Below are positions 46,398-56,180 of a stretch of DNA of 64,000 nucleotides, one piece after another. The notes under the pieces are model-generated. The model made no database searches. It was not told the DNA's origin and worked only from the letters and a program-made list of their open reading frames with translations. The stretch covers positions 43,621 to 107,620 of the forward strand of contig DWYP01000040.1 of assembly GCA_019118605.1 (NCBI GenBank), given 5' to 3'. A program made the translations under genes and the position numbers. The stretch's first letter is position 1, and each line of letters opens with the position of its first letter. The DNA is from Candidatus Alistipes faecavium. Its GTDB lineage: Bacteria > Bacteroidota > Bacteroidia > Bacteroidales > Rikenellaceae.

Positions 46398-47357
46398 CTA
46401 TTCGAGGCCTTTCAGGCACTCGGAGACGTTCTTCTCGATTCTTCGGAGAATGGTCTGCGTGTCGGAGGCTTCGGGGGCCTTCACGAACGCCTCTCCGGTG
46501 ATCTTCTCGTAGAGTTCGACATAGCGGTCGGTGATCCCTGCCACGATCTCCGAGGTCATCTCGGGCACCTGCTGCCCCTGCTGTCCCTGGAATCCGTTTG
46601 CCATGAGCCACTCGCGGACAAACTCCTTCGAGAGCTGCTTCTGCCGCTCGCCGCGGGCCAGTCGCTCGGCATACCCCTCGGCGTAGAAATAGCGCGACGA
46701 ATCGGGCGTATGGATCTCGTCCATGAGGTAGATGACGCCGTCCTTCTTGCCGAACTCATACTTCGTGTCCACGAGGATAAGCCCCATTTTTGCGGCAATC
46801 TCGCTTCCGCGGCGGAATATTTCCCGGGTGTATTTCTCCAGCTGCTCGTACTCCTCGCGGCTCACGAGCCCCGAGGCGATGATCTCCTCCTTCGAAATGT
46901 CCTCGTCGTGTCCTTCGGCGGCCTTCGATGTCGGGGTGATGATCGGCTCGGGGAACTTCTGGTTCTCGACCATCCCTTCGGGCATCTCCACGCCGCAGAT
47001 GGTACGCTTCCCGGCCTTGTACTCTCTCCATGCGTGTCCCGAGAGGTAGCCGCGGATGACCATCTCCACCTTGAAGGGTTCGCATTTGCGGCCCACGGTG
47101 ACCATCGGATCCGGCATGGCGATCTTCCAGTTGGGGAGGATGTCGGCTGTCGCATCGAGGAACTTGGCGGCAATCTGGTTGAGAACCTGTCCTTTGTAGG
47201 GGATGCCCTCCGGGAGTACCACGTCGAAAGCCGAGATCCGGTCGGTCACTACCATGACCAGGTACTCGCCGTTGATGTCGTACACGTCGCGGACTTTGCC
47301 GGTATACTTGCTTTTCTGCCCTTCGAAGGCGAAATCGGTGCGTGTGATAGCGTTCAT
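46398..47357 (-). CDS. purC: Phosphoribosylaminoimidazole-succinocarboxamide synthase
   Basis: [93 protein letters not shown]. Confidence 0.96.
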   Translation of the reverse strand: MNAITRTDFAFEGQKSKYTGKVRDVYDINGEYLVMVVTDRISAFDVVLPEGIPYKGQVLNQIAAKFLDATADILPNWKIAMPDPMVTVGRKCEPFKVEMVIRGYLSGHAWREYKAGKRTICGVEMPEGMVENQKFPEPIITPTSKAAEGHDEDISKEEIIASGLVSREEYEQLEKYTREIFRRGSEIAAKMGLILVDTKYEFGKKDGVIYLMDEIHTPDSSRYFYAEGYAERLARGERQKQLSKEFVREWLMANGFQGQQGQQVPEMTSEIVAGITDRYVELYEKITGEAFVKAPEASDTQTILRRIEKNVSECLKGLE

Positions 47358-47451
47358 TGTGCTTGGAGGTTTTTTCGTGTTGCAAAGATAGTGTTTTTGT
47401 GCGAAAAAGGAGTGCCCGGGCCGCTTTATGTTTTATTTTCGACGGCGCGAC

Positions 47452-47481
47452 TTGGAATTCCGTATTTTTTATTTATATTTG
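47452..47481 (+). promoter_or_regulatory. Bacteroidetes promoter (TTG-N19-TATATTTG)
   Basis: TTG at 47452, TATATTTG at 47474-47481, directly upstream of the CDS at 47498. Confidence 0.6.
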
Positions 47482-47497
47482 TAGTATATGACGTAAA

Positions 47498-48166
47498 ATG
47501 GTTGGGAACAGGCTTTTGCAGCGGATTCCGCTGTCGGGGGACACGGGCGGAAAGGTGATTATATTCGCGGTGGCGGCATTTTGTTGCCTGTTTGCCCCGA
47601 CCGGCTGCGGCAAAGGCGGCAAACAGTCGCCGGAGCCTCTGCCCGTGGAAGAGTTCCGCGACGGGGATCTTGCCTTCAGGCGCGGCATGGGGCTGACGAG
47701 CCGCGCCGTGCTGGCGGCCGACAGGCGCGGGGCTTATTCGCACGTGGGCATCCTCAAACAGCTCGACGGGACGTGGTGCGTGATCCATGCCGTTCCCGGG
47801 GAGTCCGATACCCGGAGCGGCGAAGAGCGGGTGAAGGTCGATGCCCTTGACGTTTTTTTTGCCCGCAGCCGGGCGGCCAGCGGCGCCGTGATGCGGGTGG
47901 AGGCCGCCCAGGAGCAGGCCTGCCGGGCTGCCCAAAGGGCCCTGGCACTGTATCAGGCAGGAGTGCTCTTCGACCACGAGTATGATCTGTCCGACACCGT
48001 GCGGATGTATTGCACCGAACTGGTGGAACACGTATATAAAAGGGAAGGCATTGATTTGTCGGAGGGTCGGCGGAGCAGGGTCGACATCCCCCTTTTCGAC
48101 GGGGAGTACCTGCTGCCGCACGACATCGCGCAGAACGAAGGGCTCCGAGTGATATACGAATTTTGA
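47498..48166 (+). CDS. YiiX/YebB-like NlpC/P60-family cysteine hydrolase (lipoprotein)
   Basis: GDLAFRRGMGLTSRAVLAADRRGAYSHVGILKQLDGTWCVIHAVPG...DHEYDLSDTVRMYCTELVEHVYKREGIDL; lipobox FAPTGC. Confidence 0.85.
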   Translation: MVGNRLLQRIPLSGDTGGKVIIFAVAAFCCLFAPTGCGKGGKQSPEPLPVEEFRDGDLAFRRGMGLTSRAVLAADRRGAYSHVGILKQLDGTWCVIHAVPGESDTRSGEERVKVDALDVFFARSRAASGAVMRVEAAQEQACRAAQRALALYQAGVLFDHEYDLSDTVRMYCTELVEHVYKREGIDLSEGRRSRVDIPLFDGEYLLPHDIAQNEGLRVIYEF

Positions 48167-48201
48167 CAGGGACATTCCATCACCCTTAAATACTAATGCT
48201 T

Positions 48202-48615
48202 ATGAAAAGAATTCTCAGTTTCACCTTGTGGATTGCGGCCATGGTTGTGATGGCCTCCTGCTCTTCGGGCTCGGGCAGTACGCCGGGCAAGGCGTTGGGC
48301 AAATATGTGGATGAGCTGAAGTCCGGCAACTACGAGAACTTCGTGGAGGGCTTTGCGCTCGAGGAGGGTATTCCTGCCGAGCAGGCGCAGCAGCAGAAGG
48401 CCATGCTGGCGAGTCTCGTAGGGGAGAAGGCCTCCCAGGAGTATGAAAAGAAAGGCGGCCTCAAAGGCTTCGAGATCGTCTCCGAGGAGATTGCCGAGGA
48501 CGGGAACAGCGCCGTGGTGACCTTCAAACTGCAGTTCGGCGACGGCACGGACAGCGAAGACACCCAGAAGATGGTCAAGCGGGACGGGAAATGGCTGATG
48601 GATGCCGATAAATAA
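48202..48615 (+). CDS. DUF4878-like small lipoprotein
   Basis: MKRILSFTLWIAAMVVMASC lipobox; KYVDELKSGNYENFVEGF...VVTFKLQFGDGTDSEDTQKMVKRDGKWLMDADK. Confidence 0.75.
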   Translation: MKRILSFTLWIAAMVVMASCSSGSGSTPGKALGKYVDELKSGNYENFVEGFALEEGIPAEQAQQQKAMLASLVGEKASQEYEKKGGLKGFEIVSEEIAEDGNSAVVTFKLQFGDGTDSEDTQKMVKRDGKWLMDADK

Positions 48616-49325
48616 TCCCGGGCGCCGTTTCTGAAGCGACGACCGCCCGCACGGCAGCAATTTGCCGTGGCATTATAAAATATTTTGTGTAAATGGAAAA
48701 TACGGGATTCAAATAGGGTTCCGTATTTTTTTATTTATACATTTACCAAATGAAGAAGATTATGAAAGAAAAGAATCAAGTATTGCACGGATAAATCCGA
48801 TAAAAGCCCGGGAGAAATCAAAATGGCTGCCAGCCGTCAGGCAAGGAGAACCCAACAAGTCTGCCGTAAGAAATACTTCTGTTTGTCATCGTTGTCCCCT
48901 CCGTCTGTATAGTTCTGTTTCTTCTCCTTGTCTTCGCCGTTCCAGCTGCAGTCATTGCCGCTGCTGCCGGAACCGCCGCCGCTTGTCGGGGCGATATGTG
49001 GCTGTATGATGAGTTCGGCTGTCGCTGCCAGCCGAAACATTGCCGCCTGCCGTATACGTCCCGCTGAAGAATTCGGAAACCGTTGCACCCTGCCCCCCTC
49101 TTCTTGTCTGCGAGGTGCCTGTTAAAAGAGATATTATGCTACCCCGAAAGAATTTTTGTGGCGGACGGGCAAGCCTGAACCAAAACGACTTTGGCTGGTA
49201 TTATATCCTTAATCAAGGTCGCCATTGTCGAGGATATTCCGTTAAAAATGTCTCCATAATGATATGACCGAATGAAAATAGAAACGGCATCTCGGATGTG
49301 GAACTCAAAAAAATCTTGATTTTGT

Positions 49326-49356
49326 TTTGCCAATAAAAAAAAATTACACATCTTTG
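49326..49356 (+). promoter_or_regulatory. Promoter for the TetR/exporter operon (TTTG-N19-CATCTTTG)
   Basis: TTTG 49326-49329 and CATCTTTG 49349-49356 with 19-nt spacing. Confidence 0.5.
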
Positions 49357-49359
49357 CAT

Positions 49360-49388
49360 TAACAATTTTGTTAGATAATATTGTTAAT
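49360..49388. promoter_or_regulatory. Candidate TetR-family operator
   Basis: Perfect palindrome TAACAA-TT-TTGTTA (49360-49373) plus a further half-site ATTGTTAAT (49380-49388) between promoter and TetR start. Confidence 0.6.
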
Positions 49389-49400
49389 ACAGAATCTGAA

Positions 49401-50042
49401 ATGCATGAACAAGAAAAAAACAACACGGAACAGCTGATTCTGGAGGCTGCCGAGCAGGAATTTTTCACCAAGGGATTCGGTGGCGCGCGCACGGCTGTGA
49501 TCGCCGAGAAAGCGGGTGTAACGCATGCCATGCTGCACTACTATTTCCGTAAAAAGGAATATCTGTTCGAGCGCATAGTCGCAAAAAACATCTCGCTCCT
49601 TGCGCAGACGATTACCGCGGCTGTAGGTAATTCCGATTTGCCGATTGTGGAACGGCTGAAATCGGGTGTCGCCGCGCACTTCGATCTCATTGCCGCCAAT
49701 CCGCAGTTACCCCGGTTCTTTCTCAACGAGGTACTGTCGCGCCCCGAACATTACCACATCCTGTATGAACGGATAATAAAAGAGGTGAGTGAAAACCTCT
49801 TCGCGAGCCTGCAGAAAGATGTGGACGAAGCGTCCGGACGCGGAGAAATCGAGCATGTGGACATACGGATGCTCTTCATCAGCCTCTTGTCGCTCAACAT
49901 ATTTCCGTTCATCGTCTATTCATTCATCGAACCAGTATCGGGTGAACTGCTGGACGGCATGATGGCCGACCGGGAGAAATATCTTGCCATGCGCAAGGCG
50001 GAGAACATCGAAATGATCCTGCGAAGAATCAAAAAACAATAG
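49401..50042 (+). CDS. TetR/AcrR-family transcriptional regulator
   Basis: LILEAAEQEFFTKGFGGARTAVIAEKAGVTHAMLHYYFRKKEYLFERIV, TetR HTH. Confidence 0.93.
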   Translation: MHEQEKNNTEQLILEAAEQEFFTKGFGGARTAVIAEKAGVTHAMLHYYFRKKEYLFERIVAKNISLLAQTITAAVGNSDLPIVERLKSGVAAHFDLIAANPQLPRFFLNEVLSRPEHYHILYERIIKEVSENLFASLQKDVDEASGRGEIEHVDIRMLFISLLSLNIFPFIVYSFIEPVSGELLDGMMADREKYLAMRKAENIEMILRRIKKQ

Positions 50043-50045
50043 ACT

Positions 50046-51323
50046 ATGAAACGATTTGTCTTCTGTTTGCTGCTCGCCATTCCGATGACAAGGCTCGCCG
50101 CCCAGTCGCTTGACGAGTGTCGGCGTTTGGCGCGGGAGCACTATCCCGAAATTCGGCAGTACGACCTGATTGCACAAACCGAGCAGTATGATCTCTCGAA
50201 TGCCGCAAAGGCCTGGATTCCGCAAATTGTCCTCTCGGGACAAGCGATGTGGCAGAATGTTGCCGTAAATTTCCCCGAAGCCTTTTCCGAGATGCTGGCA
50301 CAGCAAGGCCTGCACATTCCGGGCATGCGCAAGGATCAATACAAGGTGGCGCTGGATGTTTCCCAAACTATCTGGGACGGCGGGCAATCCAAAGCCAACC
50401 GGACGATTGCCGAAGCGGATGCCGCCGAACAACGCAGTCGTCTGGATGTAAGCCTGTACGATTTGCAGGCGAGAGTGGACGGTCTCTATTTCGGGATTCT
50501 GCTTTTGGACGAACAGGTTGCACAGGTCGAGGCGAAGATCGGGTTGCTGGAGAGCAACTTGTCCCGGATGCAGGTGTACCGCAAAAATGGAGTCGCCATG
50601 CAGGCCGACGTGGATGCCGTCGAGGCGGAGTTGCTTGCGTCGCGTCAGTCCCTCGGCCAGATAGAGGCCTCACGTGCGAGTTATCGCCGCATGCTGGAAC
50701 TGTTCATAGGATGTCGATTGAGAGACGATGCACTGGAAAGACCTGTCCTGCGCGAAGCGAAAAGCCATCTTTCCGCACACCCCCAGCTCGCATGGTACGA
50801 TGCCCAACATGAAAAGCTGGAGGCCCAGCGCGATGCGGTCAGGAGCTCGCTGACACCCCGATTCAGCGCCTTTGCACAGGGCTTTTACGGCTACCCGGGA
50901 TTGGACATGTTCAAAAGCATGGTGTCGGCGGATTGGCAGTTAAATGCCATTGTCGGAGTGAGGATGTCATGGAATATCGGAGCATTCTACACCAAGCGGA
51001 ACAATCTCGGGAAGATCGACGCCGCGCAGCGGCAGATTGACGTGCAACGCGACATATTCCTCTTCAACACACAGGTACAGACGGCACAGGACGACGGGGA
51101 GATTGCCCGTTTGCGCAAGGCCGTGACGGAAGATACCCGGATCGTGGAGCTGCGGCGCTCGGTACGCATGGCCGCGGAATCAAAACTCGAAAACGGAGTT
51201 ATCGACGCAACGGACCTGCTCCAAAAGATTACCGACGAAACTTCCGCCATACTGAACCGCAGCACCCACGAAATAGAACTGCTGCAGGCCGTGTACAGAT
51301 TGAAACACACATTAAATCAATAG
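50046..51323 (+). CDS. TolC-family outer membrane efflux protein
   Basis: SLDECRRLAREHYPEIRQYDLIAQTEQYDLSNAAKAWIPQIVLSG; paired coiled-coil segments; final position with HlyD/ABC. Confidence 0.88.
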   Translation: MKRFVFCLLLAIPMTRLAAQSLDECRRLAREHYPEIRQYDLIAQTEQYDLSNAAKAWIPQIVLSGQAMWQNVAVNFPEAFSEMLAQQGLHIPGMRKDQYKVALDVSQTIWDGGQSKANRTIAEADAAEQRSRLDVSLYDLQARVDGLYFGILLLDEQVAQVEAKIGLLESNLSRMQVYRKNGVAMQADVDAVEAELLASRQSLGQIEASRASYRRMLELFIGCRLRDDALERPVLREAKSHLSAHPQLAWYDAQHEKLEAQRDAVRSSLTPRFSAFAQGFYGYPGLDMFKSMVSADWQLNAIVGVRMSWNIGAFYTKRNNLGKIDAAQRQIDVQRDIFLFNTQVQTAQDDGEIARLRKAVTEDTRIVELRRSVRMAAESKLENGVIDATDLLQKITDETSAILNRSTHEIELLQAVYRLKHTLNQ

Positions 51324-51328
51324 ATGCC

Positions 51329-52213
51329 ATGAAACAGATTTCATATATCGCCCTGGCGATGCTTGCCGTATCGTGCGGCTCCAGTACCCCATACGATGCC
51401 CAGGGCACCTTCGAGGCAACCGAAGTGGTCGTTTCCTCAGAAGCGACGGGGCGCATTCTCTATTTCAATGTCGAGGAGGGTATGCCCGTAACCGAGGGAG
51501 CTGTGGTCGGTGCGATCGACAGCATACAGCTCCATTTGCAGCGCAAGCAACTTTCGGCGCAGCTCTCGGCCCTCATCGGCAGCCGTCCCGACATCCAGGC
51601 GCAGGCAGCGTCGCTGCGCGAACAAATCGCCAAGCAGCAGACCGAATGCCGCCGGGTTAAGAACCTGCTGCGCGATGGGGCGGCGACGCAGAAACAGCTC
51701 GATGACATCGAAGCGCAGATTCGTCTGTTGGAGAGCCAGCTCACGGCGACGCTTTCGACCCTCGGCAAGAATACGGCCTCCATCAACGACAATGCGGCGG
51801 CCCTGGAGGCGCAGATCGCCGCACTCGACGACCGCATCGCCAAATGCCGCATCCAGTCGCCCGTTGCCGGTACGGTGCTGGTGAAATATGCCGAAACCGG
51901 CGAGCTCGCATCCGTCGGCAAGCCTCTGATGAAAATCGCCGATCTGGACCACATCTATCTGCGGGCCTACTTCACCTCCGACCAGCTCGGGCGCTTCGGC
52001 CTCGGAGACGAGGTGCGCGTGGTGGCAGACTTCGGCGGCGACGAACGTTACGACTACGAGGGGCGTATCATGTGGATTTCATCCGAGAGCGAATTTACCC
52101 CGAAAACCATCCAGACGAAAGATTCCCGGGCCAATCTGGTTTATGCGGTGAAAATTGCGGTTGAAAACGACGGCCGGCTGAAAATCGGTCTTGCGGGAGA
52201 TGTCCTGTTATGA
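51329..52213 (+). CDS. HlyD/YbhG-like periplasmic adaptor lipoprotein
   Basis: Lipobox MLAVSC; GTFEATEVVVSSEATGRILYFNVEEGMPVTEGAVVGAID; coiled coil; SPVAGTVLVKYAETGELASVGKPLMKIADLDHIYLRAYFT. Confidence 0.92.
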   Translation: MKQISYIALAMLAVSCGSSTPYDAQGTFEATEVVVSSEATGRILYFNVEEGMPVTEGAVVGAIDSIQLHLQRKQLSAQLSALIGSRPDIQAQAASLREQIAKQQTECRRVKNLLRDGAATQKQLDDIEAQIRLLESQLTATLSTLGKNTASINDNAAALEAQIAALDDRIAKCRIQSPVAGTVLVKYAETGELASVGKPLMKIADLDHIYLRAYFTSDQLGRFGLGDEVRVVADFGGDERYDYEGRIMWISSESEFTPKTIQTKDSRANLVYAVKIAVENDGRLKIGLAGDVLL

Positions 52214-53109
52214 ACGCCATAGACATACGGAGCCTCTCAAAGCGTTTCGGTCGGGTGCAGGCACTCGATGCGGTGTCGTTTTCCGTCGGGAAAGGCGAGC
52301 TGTTCGGACTGATCGGCCCCGACGGTGCGGGCAAAACAACGCTGTTCCGCCTGCTCACCACGCTGCTCACCCCCGACAGCGGCACGGCCTCGGTCGATGG
52401 GTTCGACATCGTAAACGACTATCTTTCAATCCGATCGCGTGTGGGCTACATGCCAGGCCGTTTTTCGCTTTATCCGGACCTGACGGTCGAGGAGAATCTC
52501 GATTTCTTCGCCGCCCTGTTCGGTGTTAGGGCCCGGGAATCGTACGACCTTGTCGCTCCGATTTACAAGCAGATCGAACCGTTCCGCACGCGCCGCGCCG
52601 GGAAACTTTCGGGCGGAATGAAGCAGAAACTTGCGCTTTCGTGCGCATTGGTACACCGCCCGAGCGTGCTTTTTCTCGACGAGCCTACAACGGGTGTCGA
52701 TGCCGTGTCGCGCGGCGAGTTCTGGGATATGCTCGCCTCTTTGCAGCAGAAAGGCATTACCATCCTCGTCTCGACCCCGTACATGGATGAGGCGTCGCGT
52801 TGCGACCGCATTGCGCTCTGCAACGAAGGCCATATTCTGGGGATCGACACGCCAAACGACATTGTCCGCCGGTTCGATGCGCCGCTCTATGCGGTACGGG
52901 CCTCGAACATGTACGCACTGCTCTCGGCGGCCCGGAGGATCGAAGGCGTTGCGGAGTGCTACCCCTTCGGGGAGGTGCATCATCTGGTGACAGACCGGGG
53001 TTTCGACCCCAGTCGGTTCCTGGGGCAGCTGAACGAACTGGACGGCCTCTCCATCGAACCGGTCGCACCGACCATCGAGGACATATTCATAAAATGGATG
53101 AAACGATGA
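52210..53109 (+). CDS. ABC transporter ATP-binding protein (YbhF N-terminal half-like)
   Basis: Walker A GPDGAGKTT, signature LSGGMKQKLALSCAL, Walker B VLFLDEPTTGVD. Confidence 0.95.
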   Translation: MNAIDIRSLSKRFGRVQALDAVSFSVGKGELFGLIGPDGAGKTTLFRLLTTLLTPDSGTASVDGFDIVNDYLSIRSRVGYMPGRFSLYPDLTVEENLDFFAALFGVRARESYDLVAPIYKQIEPFRTRRAGKLSGGMKQKLALSCALVHRPSVLFLDEPTTGVDAVSRGEFWDMLASLQQKGITILVSTPYMDEASRCDRIALCNEGHILGIDTPNDIVRRFDAPLYAVRASNMYALLSAARRIEGVAECYPFGEVHHLVTDRGFDPSRFLGQLNELDGLSIEPVAPTIEDIFIKWMKR

Positions 53110-53846
53110 ACGACATAGTCATATCCGTGCGTAATCTGACGAAATGTTTCGGCGACTTCGTAGCCGTCGACCATATCTCGTTCGATGTGTACCGAGGGGA
53201 GATTTTCGGCTTCCTCGGAGCAAACGGTGCGGGGAAGACCACCGCCATGCGGATGCTTTGCGGATTGAGTTTCCCCACCTCGGGCGAGGGGTCGGTTGCC
53301 GGTTGCGATGTGCGATGCGAAGGCGAGCGGATCAAACGCCATATCGGGTATATGAGCCAGCGTTTTTCGCTGTACAACGACCTGAGCGTTTGGGAAAACA
53401 TGGATCTTTTTGCCGGAATCTACGGGCTGTCGAAAAAGGAGACGGCCGAACGCGCCGCAGAACTGCTCGAGAAACTGGATTTCGTCTCGGAGCGCGACAC
53501 CCTTGTGGGGGCATTGCCGCTGGGCTGGAAGCAGAAGCTGTCGTTCGCTATCGCCACCATCCACCGCCCCGAGGTGGTTTTTCTGGATGAACCTACCGGC
53601 GGCGTCGATCCCGTGACGCGCCGCCAGTTCTGGGAGATGATCTACGAGGCCGCAGACGCGGGTACGACGATATTCGTGACGACCCACTATATGGATGAGG
53701 CGGAGTACTGCTCGCGCGTGTCGATCATGGTCGACGGCGAGGTGCGGGCGTTGGATACGCCCGCCCGGCTGAAACAACAATTCGCCGCCGGATCGATGGA
53801 TGAGGTCTTCCGCATCCTGGCCCGGGGCGCCCGACGTGGAGAGTGA
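53106..53846 (+). CDS. ABC transporter ATP-binding protein (YbhF C-terminal half-like)
   Basis: Walker A GANGAGKTT, Walker B VVFLDEPTGGVD; ATGA overlap with preceding gene. Confidence 0.94.
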   Translation: MNDIVISVRNLTKCFGDFVAVDHISFDVYRGEIFGFLGANGAGKTTAMRMLCGLSFPTSGEGSVAGCDVRCEGERIKRHIGYMSQRFSLYNDLSVWENMDLFAGIYGLSKKETAERAAELLEKLDFVSERDTLVGALPLGWKQKLSFAIATIHRPEVVFLDEPTGGVDPVTRRQFWEMIYEAADAGTTIFVTTHYMDEAEYCSRVSIMVDGEVRALDTPARLKQQFAAGSMDEVFRILARGARRGE

Positions 53847-53852
53847 CCTGTT

Positions 53853-54947
53853 ATGAAAAATAATTTCCTTTCATTCGTAAAAAAAGAGTCGTTGCACATC
53901 CTGCGCGACAGGCGGACGATGCTCATCGTGGTGTTGATCCCCGTCGTGCTCATGGTGCTGTTCGGCTTCGCCATATCGACGGAGGTAAACGATATCAAGG
54001 TTGCGGCGGTTGCCCCCGACCGGACGGATGGCGTGCGGGATGCCGTCGAACGACTGGCCCGGAACGATTATTTCACCTTCTGCGGTTATACGGACAACAG
54101 ATCCATCGATGCGCTGCTTCGCTCGGGCAAGGCCGATGCCGTCGTGGTATTCGCCGCGGACTTTGACCGCCGCATGCAGTCGGCGGCATCGGGCCTGCCG
54201 TCGCCCCCGGCCATTCAGCTGATTCTTGATGCCTCAAACGTCAATACGGCAGGCGCTGCGACGGCCTATCTGCAGGGGGTGTTGCTGGGTGCGGAGTCGC
54301 AGCAGTCGCTGTTCGAAACCCGCATGCTGTTCAATCCGCAAATGAAGAGCGCATTCAACTTCGTTCCGGGAATCATGGGCCTGATATTCATCCTCGTATG
54401 CGCCATGATGACCTCCGTGTCGATCGTCCGTGAAAAGGAGGTGGGCACGATGGAGGTATTGCTCGTGTCGCCTGTCCGTCCGTTCAAAATCATCTTCGCC
54501 AAGATGATTCCCTATTTTGCCATCTCATGCTGCGTATTGATCCTGATCCTCCTGCTTGCACGCTACCTGTTGGAGGTGCCTATGAGCGGCGGTGTGGCCG
54601 GTATTTTCTCGCTGTCGCTCCTATACCTGGTCCTCTCGCTGTCGCTCGGGCTGCTCGTATCGACCATTGCCCGCACGCAGGTTGCGGCGCTGCTCATCTC
54701 GGCCATGGTGATGATGATGCCCATCTTGATGCTTTCGGGCATGCTGTTCCCTATCGAAAATCTGCCGAAATTCTTTCAGGCGGTGTCGCTCCTCATTCCG
54801 GCTCGCTGGTATATCGACGCCGTACGCAAGATGATGATCCAGGGAGCATCGGTCGTCGAGGTCTGGCAGGATTGTGTCATCCTGTTCTGCATGACCGCCT
54901 TGGTGCTCGGCGTCTCGCTCAAAAAATTCAACGACAAACTGGAATAG
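53853..54947 (+). CDS. ABC-2 type permease (YbhS/YbhR-like)
   Basis: FVKKESLHILRDRRTMLIVVLIPVVLMVLFGFAI...SIVREKEVGTMEVLLVSPVRPFKIIFAKMIPY, multiple TM helices. Confidence 0.93.
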   Translation: MKNNFLSFVKKESLHILRDRRTMLIVVLIPVVLMVLFGFAISTEVNDIKVAAVAPDRTDGVRDAVERLARNDYFTFCGYTDNRSIDALLRSGKADAVVVFAADFDRRMQSAASGLPSPPAIQLILDASNVNTAGAATAYLQGVLLGAESQQSLFETRMLFNPQMKSAFNFVPGIMGLIFILVCAMMTSVSIVREKEVGTMEVLLVSPVRPFKIIFAKMIPYFAISCCVLILILLLARYLLEVPMSGGVAGIFSLSLLYLVLSLSLGLLVSTIARTQVAALLISAMVMMMPILMLSGMLFPIENLPKFFQAVSLLIPARWYIDAVRKMMIQGASVVEVWQDCVILFCMTALVLGVSLKKFNDKLE

Positions 54948-54950
54948 TCC

Positions 54951-56054
54951 ATGAGAACATTCAAGGTTTTATTACGCAAAGAGTTCCTGCAGATCCGCCG
55001 CAATTCATTCCTTCCGCGGTTGATTGTCGCGTTCCCGGTTCTCATTATGCTGATTATGCCGCTGATTATGACGATGGATGTCCGCAACGTCAATGTCGCC
55101 GTCGTGGATCTTGACCGTTCCGCCACTTCACGCCGCATCGCTTCGCATATCAGAGCCTCGGAATATCTCTCGTTTACGGTGGCGGCCTCCGACTTCCAGC
55201 TTGCCATGAAACATCTGGAAAAGGGGACGGCAGATGCCATCGTGGAGATTCCATCCGCCTTCGAGCGGGACATGGCCGCCGCCCTGCCCGAACGCATAAG
55301 CATCACCGCCAATGCCGTCAATGCGACCAAAGGTTCGATGGGAATGCAGTATCTCGTGCAAACGATCTCGCGCACACTCTCGGAGTTGAAAGCCGAAAAG
55401 AGTCCCGTCGGAGCCGCGGAGCTGATTACGGTGCAGAACCGCTTCAACCCCACGTTGAACTATCGTCATTATATGATTCCCGCATTGATGATTATGCTTT
55501 TTATTCTCATCTGCGGATTCCTTCCGGCACTCAGTATCGTGGGCGAAAAGGAGAGCGGAACCATCGAGCAGATCAATGTCACTCCCGTCAGCCGGTTTAC
55601 CTTCACCCTTGCCAAATTGCTGCCGTATTGGTTGATCGGTCTGTTTGTGCTGACTGTGGCAATGTGTTTGGCATGGGCCGTATATGGTCTCACGCCGGAG
55701 GGGACGGTCGGCTCCATTTATCTGGGAGCCATCCTGTTCATTCTAACCATATCGGGGTTCAGCCTGACCGTCGCCAATTTTTCCGAGACCATGCAGCAGA
55801 CGATGTTTGTGATGTTTTTCTTCATCATGATCTTCATGCTGATGAGCGGTCTGCTGACCCCGATCGATTCAATGCCTGCGTGGGCCCGGAAAATCACGGT
55901 TGTCCTGCCGCCCCGCTACTTCGTCGAAATCCTGCGGTCGGTCTATCTGAAAGGCGCGACCCTCGCCGAATTATGGAACAACTATCTTGCATTGGGTATT
56001 TTCGCCACTCTGTTCAACACGCTTGCCGCCGTAACCTATAAGAAACAGGCATGA
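54951..56054 (+). CDS. ABC-2 type permease (YbhS/YbhR-like)
   Basis: LLRKEFLQIRRNSFLPRLIVAFPVLIMLIMPLIM...SIVGEKESGTIEQINVTPVSRFTFTLAKLLPYWLIGL. Confidence 0.93.
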   Translation: MRTFKVLLRKEFLQIRRNSFLPRLIVAFPVLIMLIMPLIMTMDVRNVNVAVVDLDRSATSRRIASHIRASEYLSFTVAASDFQLAMKHLEKGTADAIVEIPSAFERDMAAALPERISITANAVNATKGSMGMQYLVQTISRTLSELKAEKSPVGAAELITVQNRFNPTLNYRHYMIPALMIMLFILICGFLPALSIVGEKESGTIEQINVTPVSRFTFTLAKLLPYWLIGLFVLTVAMCLAWAVYGLTPEGTVGSIYLGAILFILTISGFSLTVANFSETMQQTMFVMFFFIMIFMLMSGLLTPIDSMPAWARKITVVLPPRYFVEILRSVYLKGATLAELWNNYLALGIFATLFNTLAAVTYKKQA

Positions 56055-56180
56055 TCGAATCGTATTGCGAGGAATTATTACTTGAAAGAGACCGGCAAAT
56101 ACGTTGCCATTACGCCATAAATATCATAGTCGTATTGCACTCCTCATGTCCAACTCGCCCCTCTCCATACACCGCAAACC

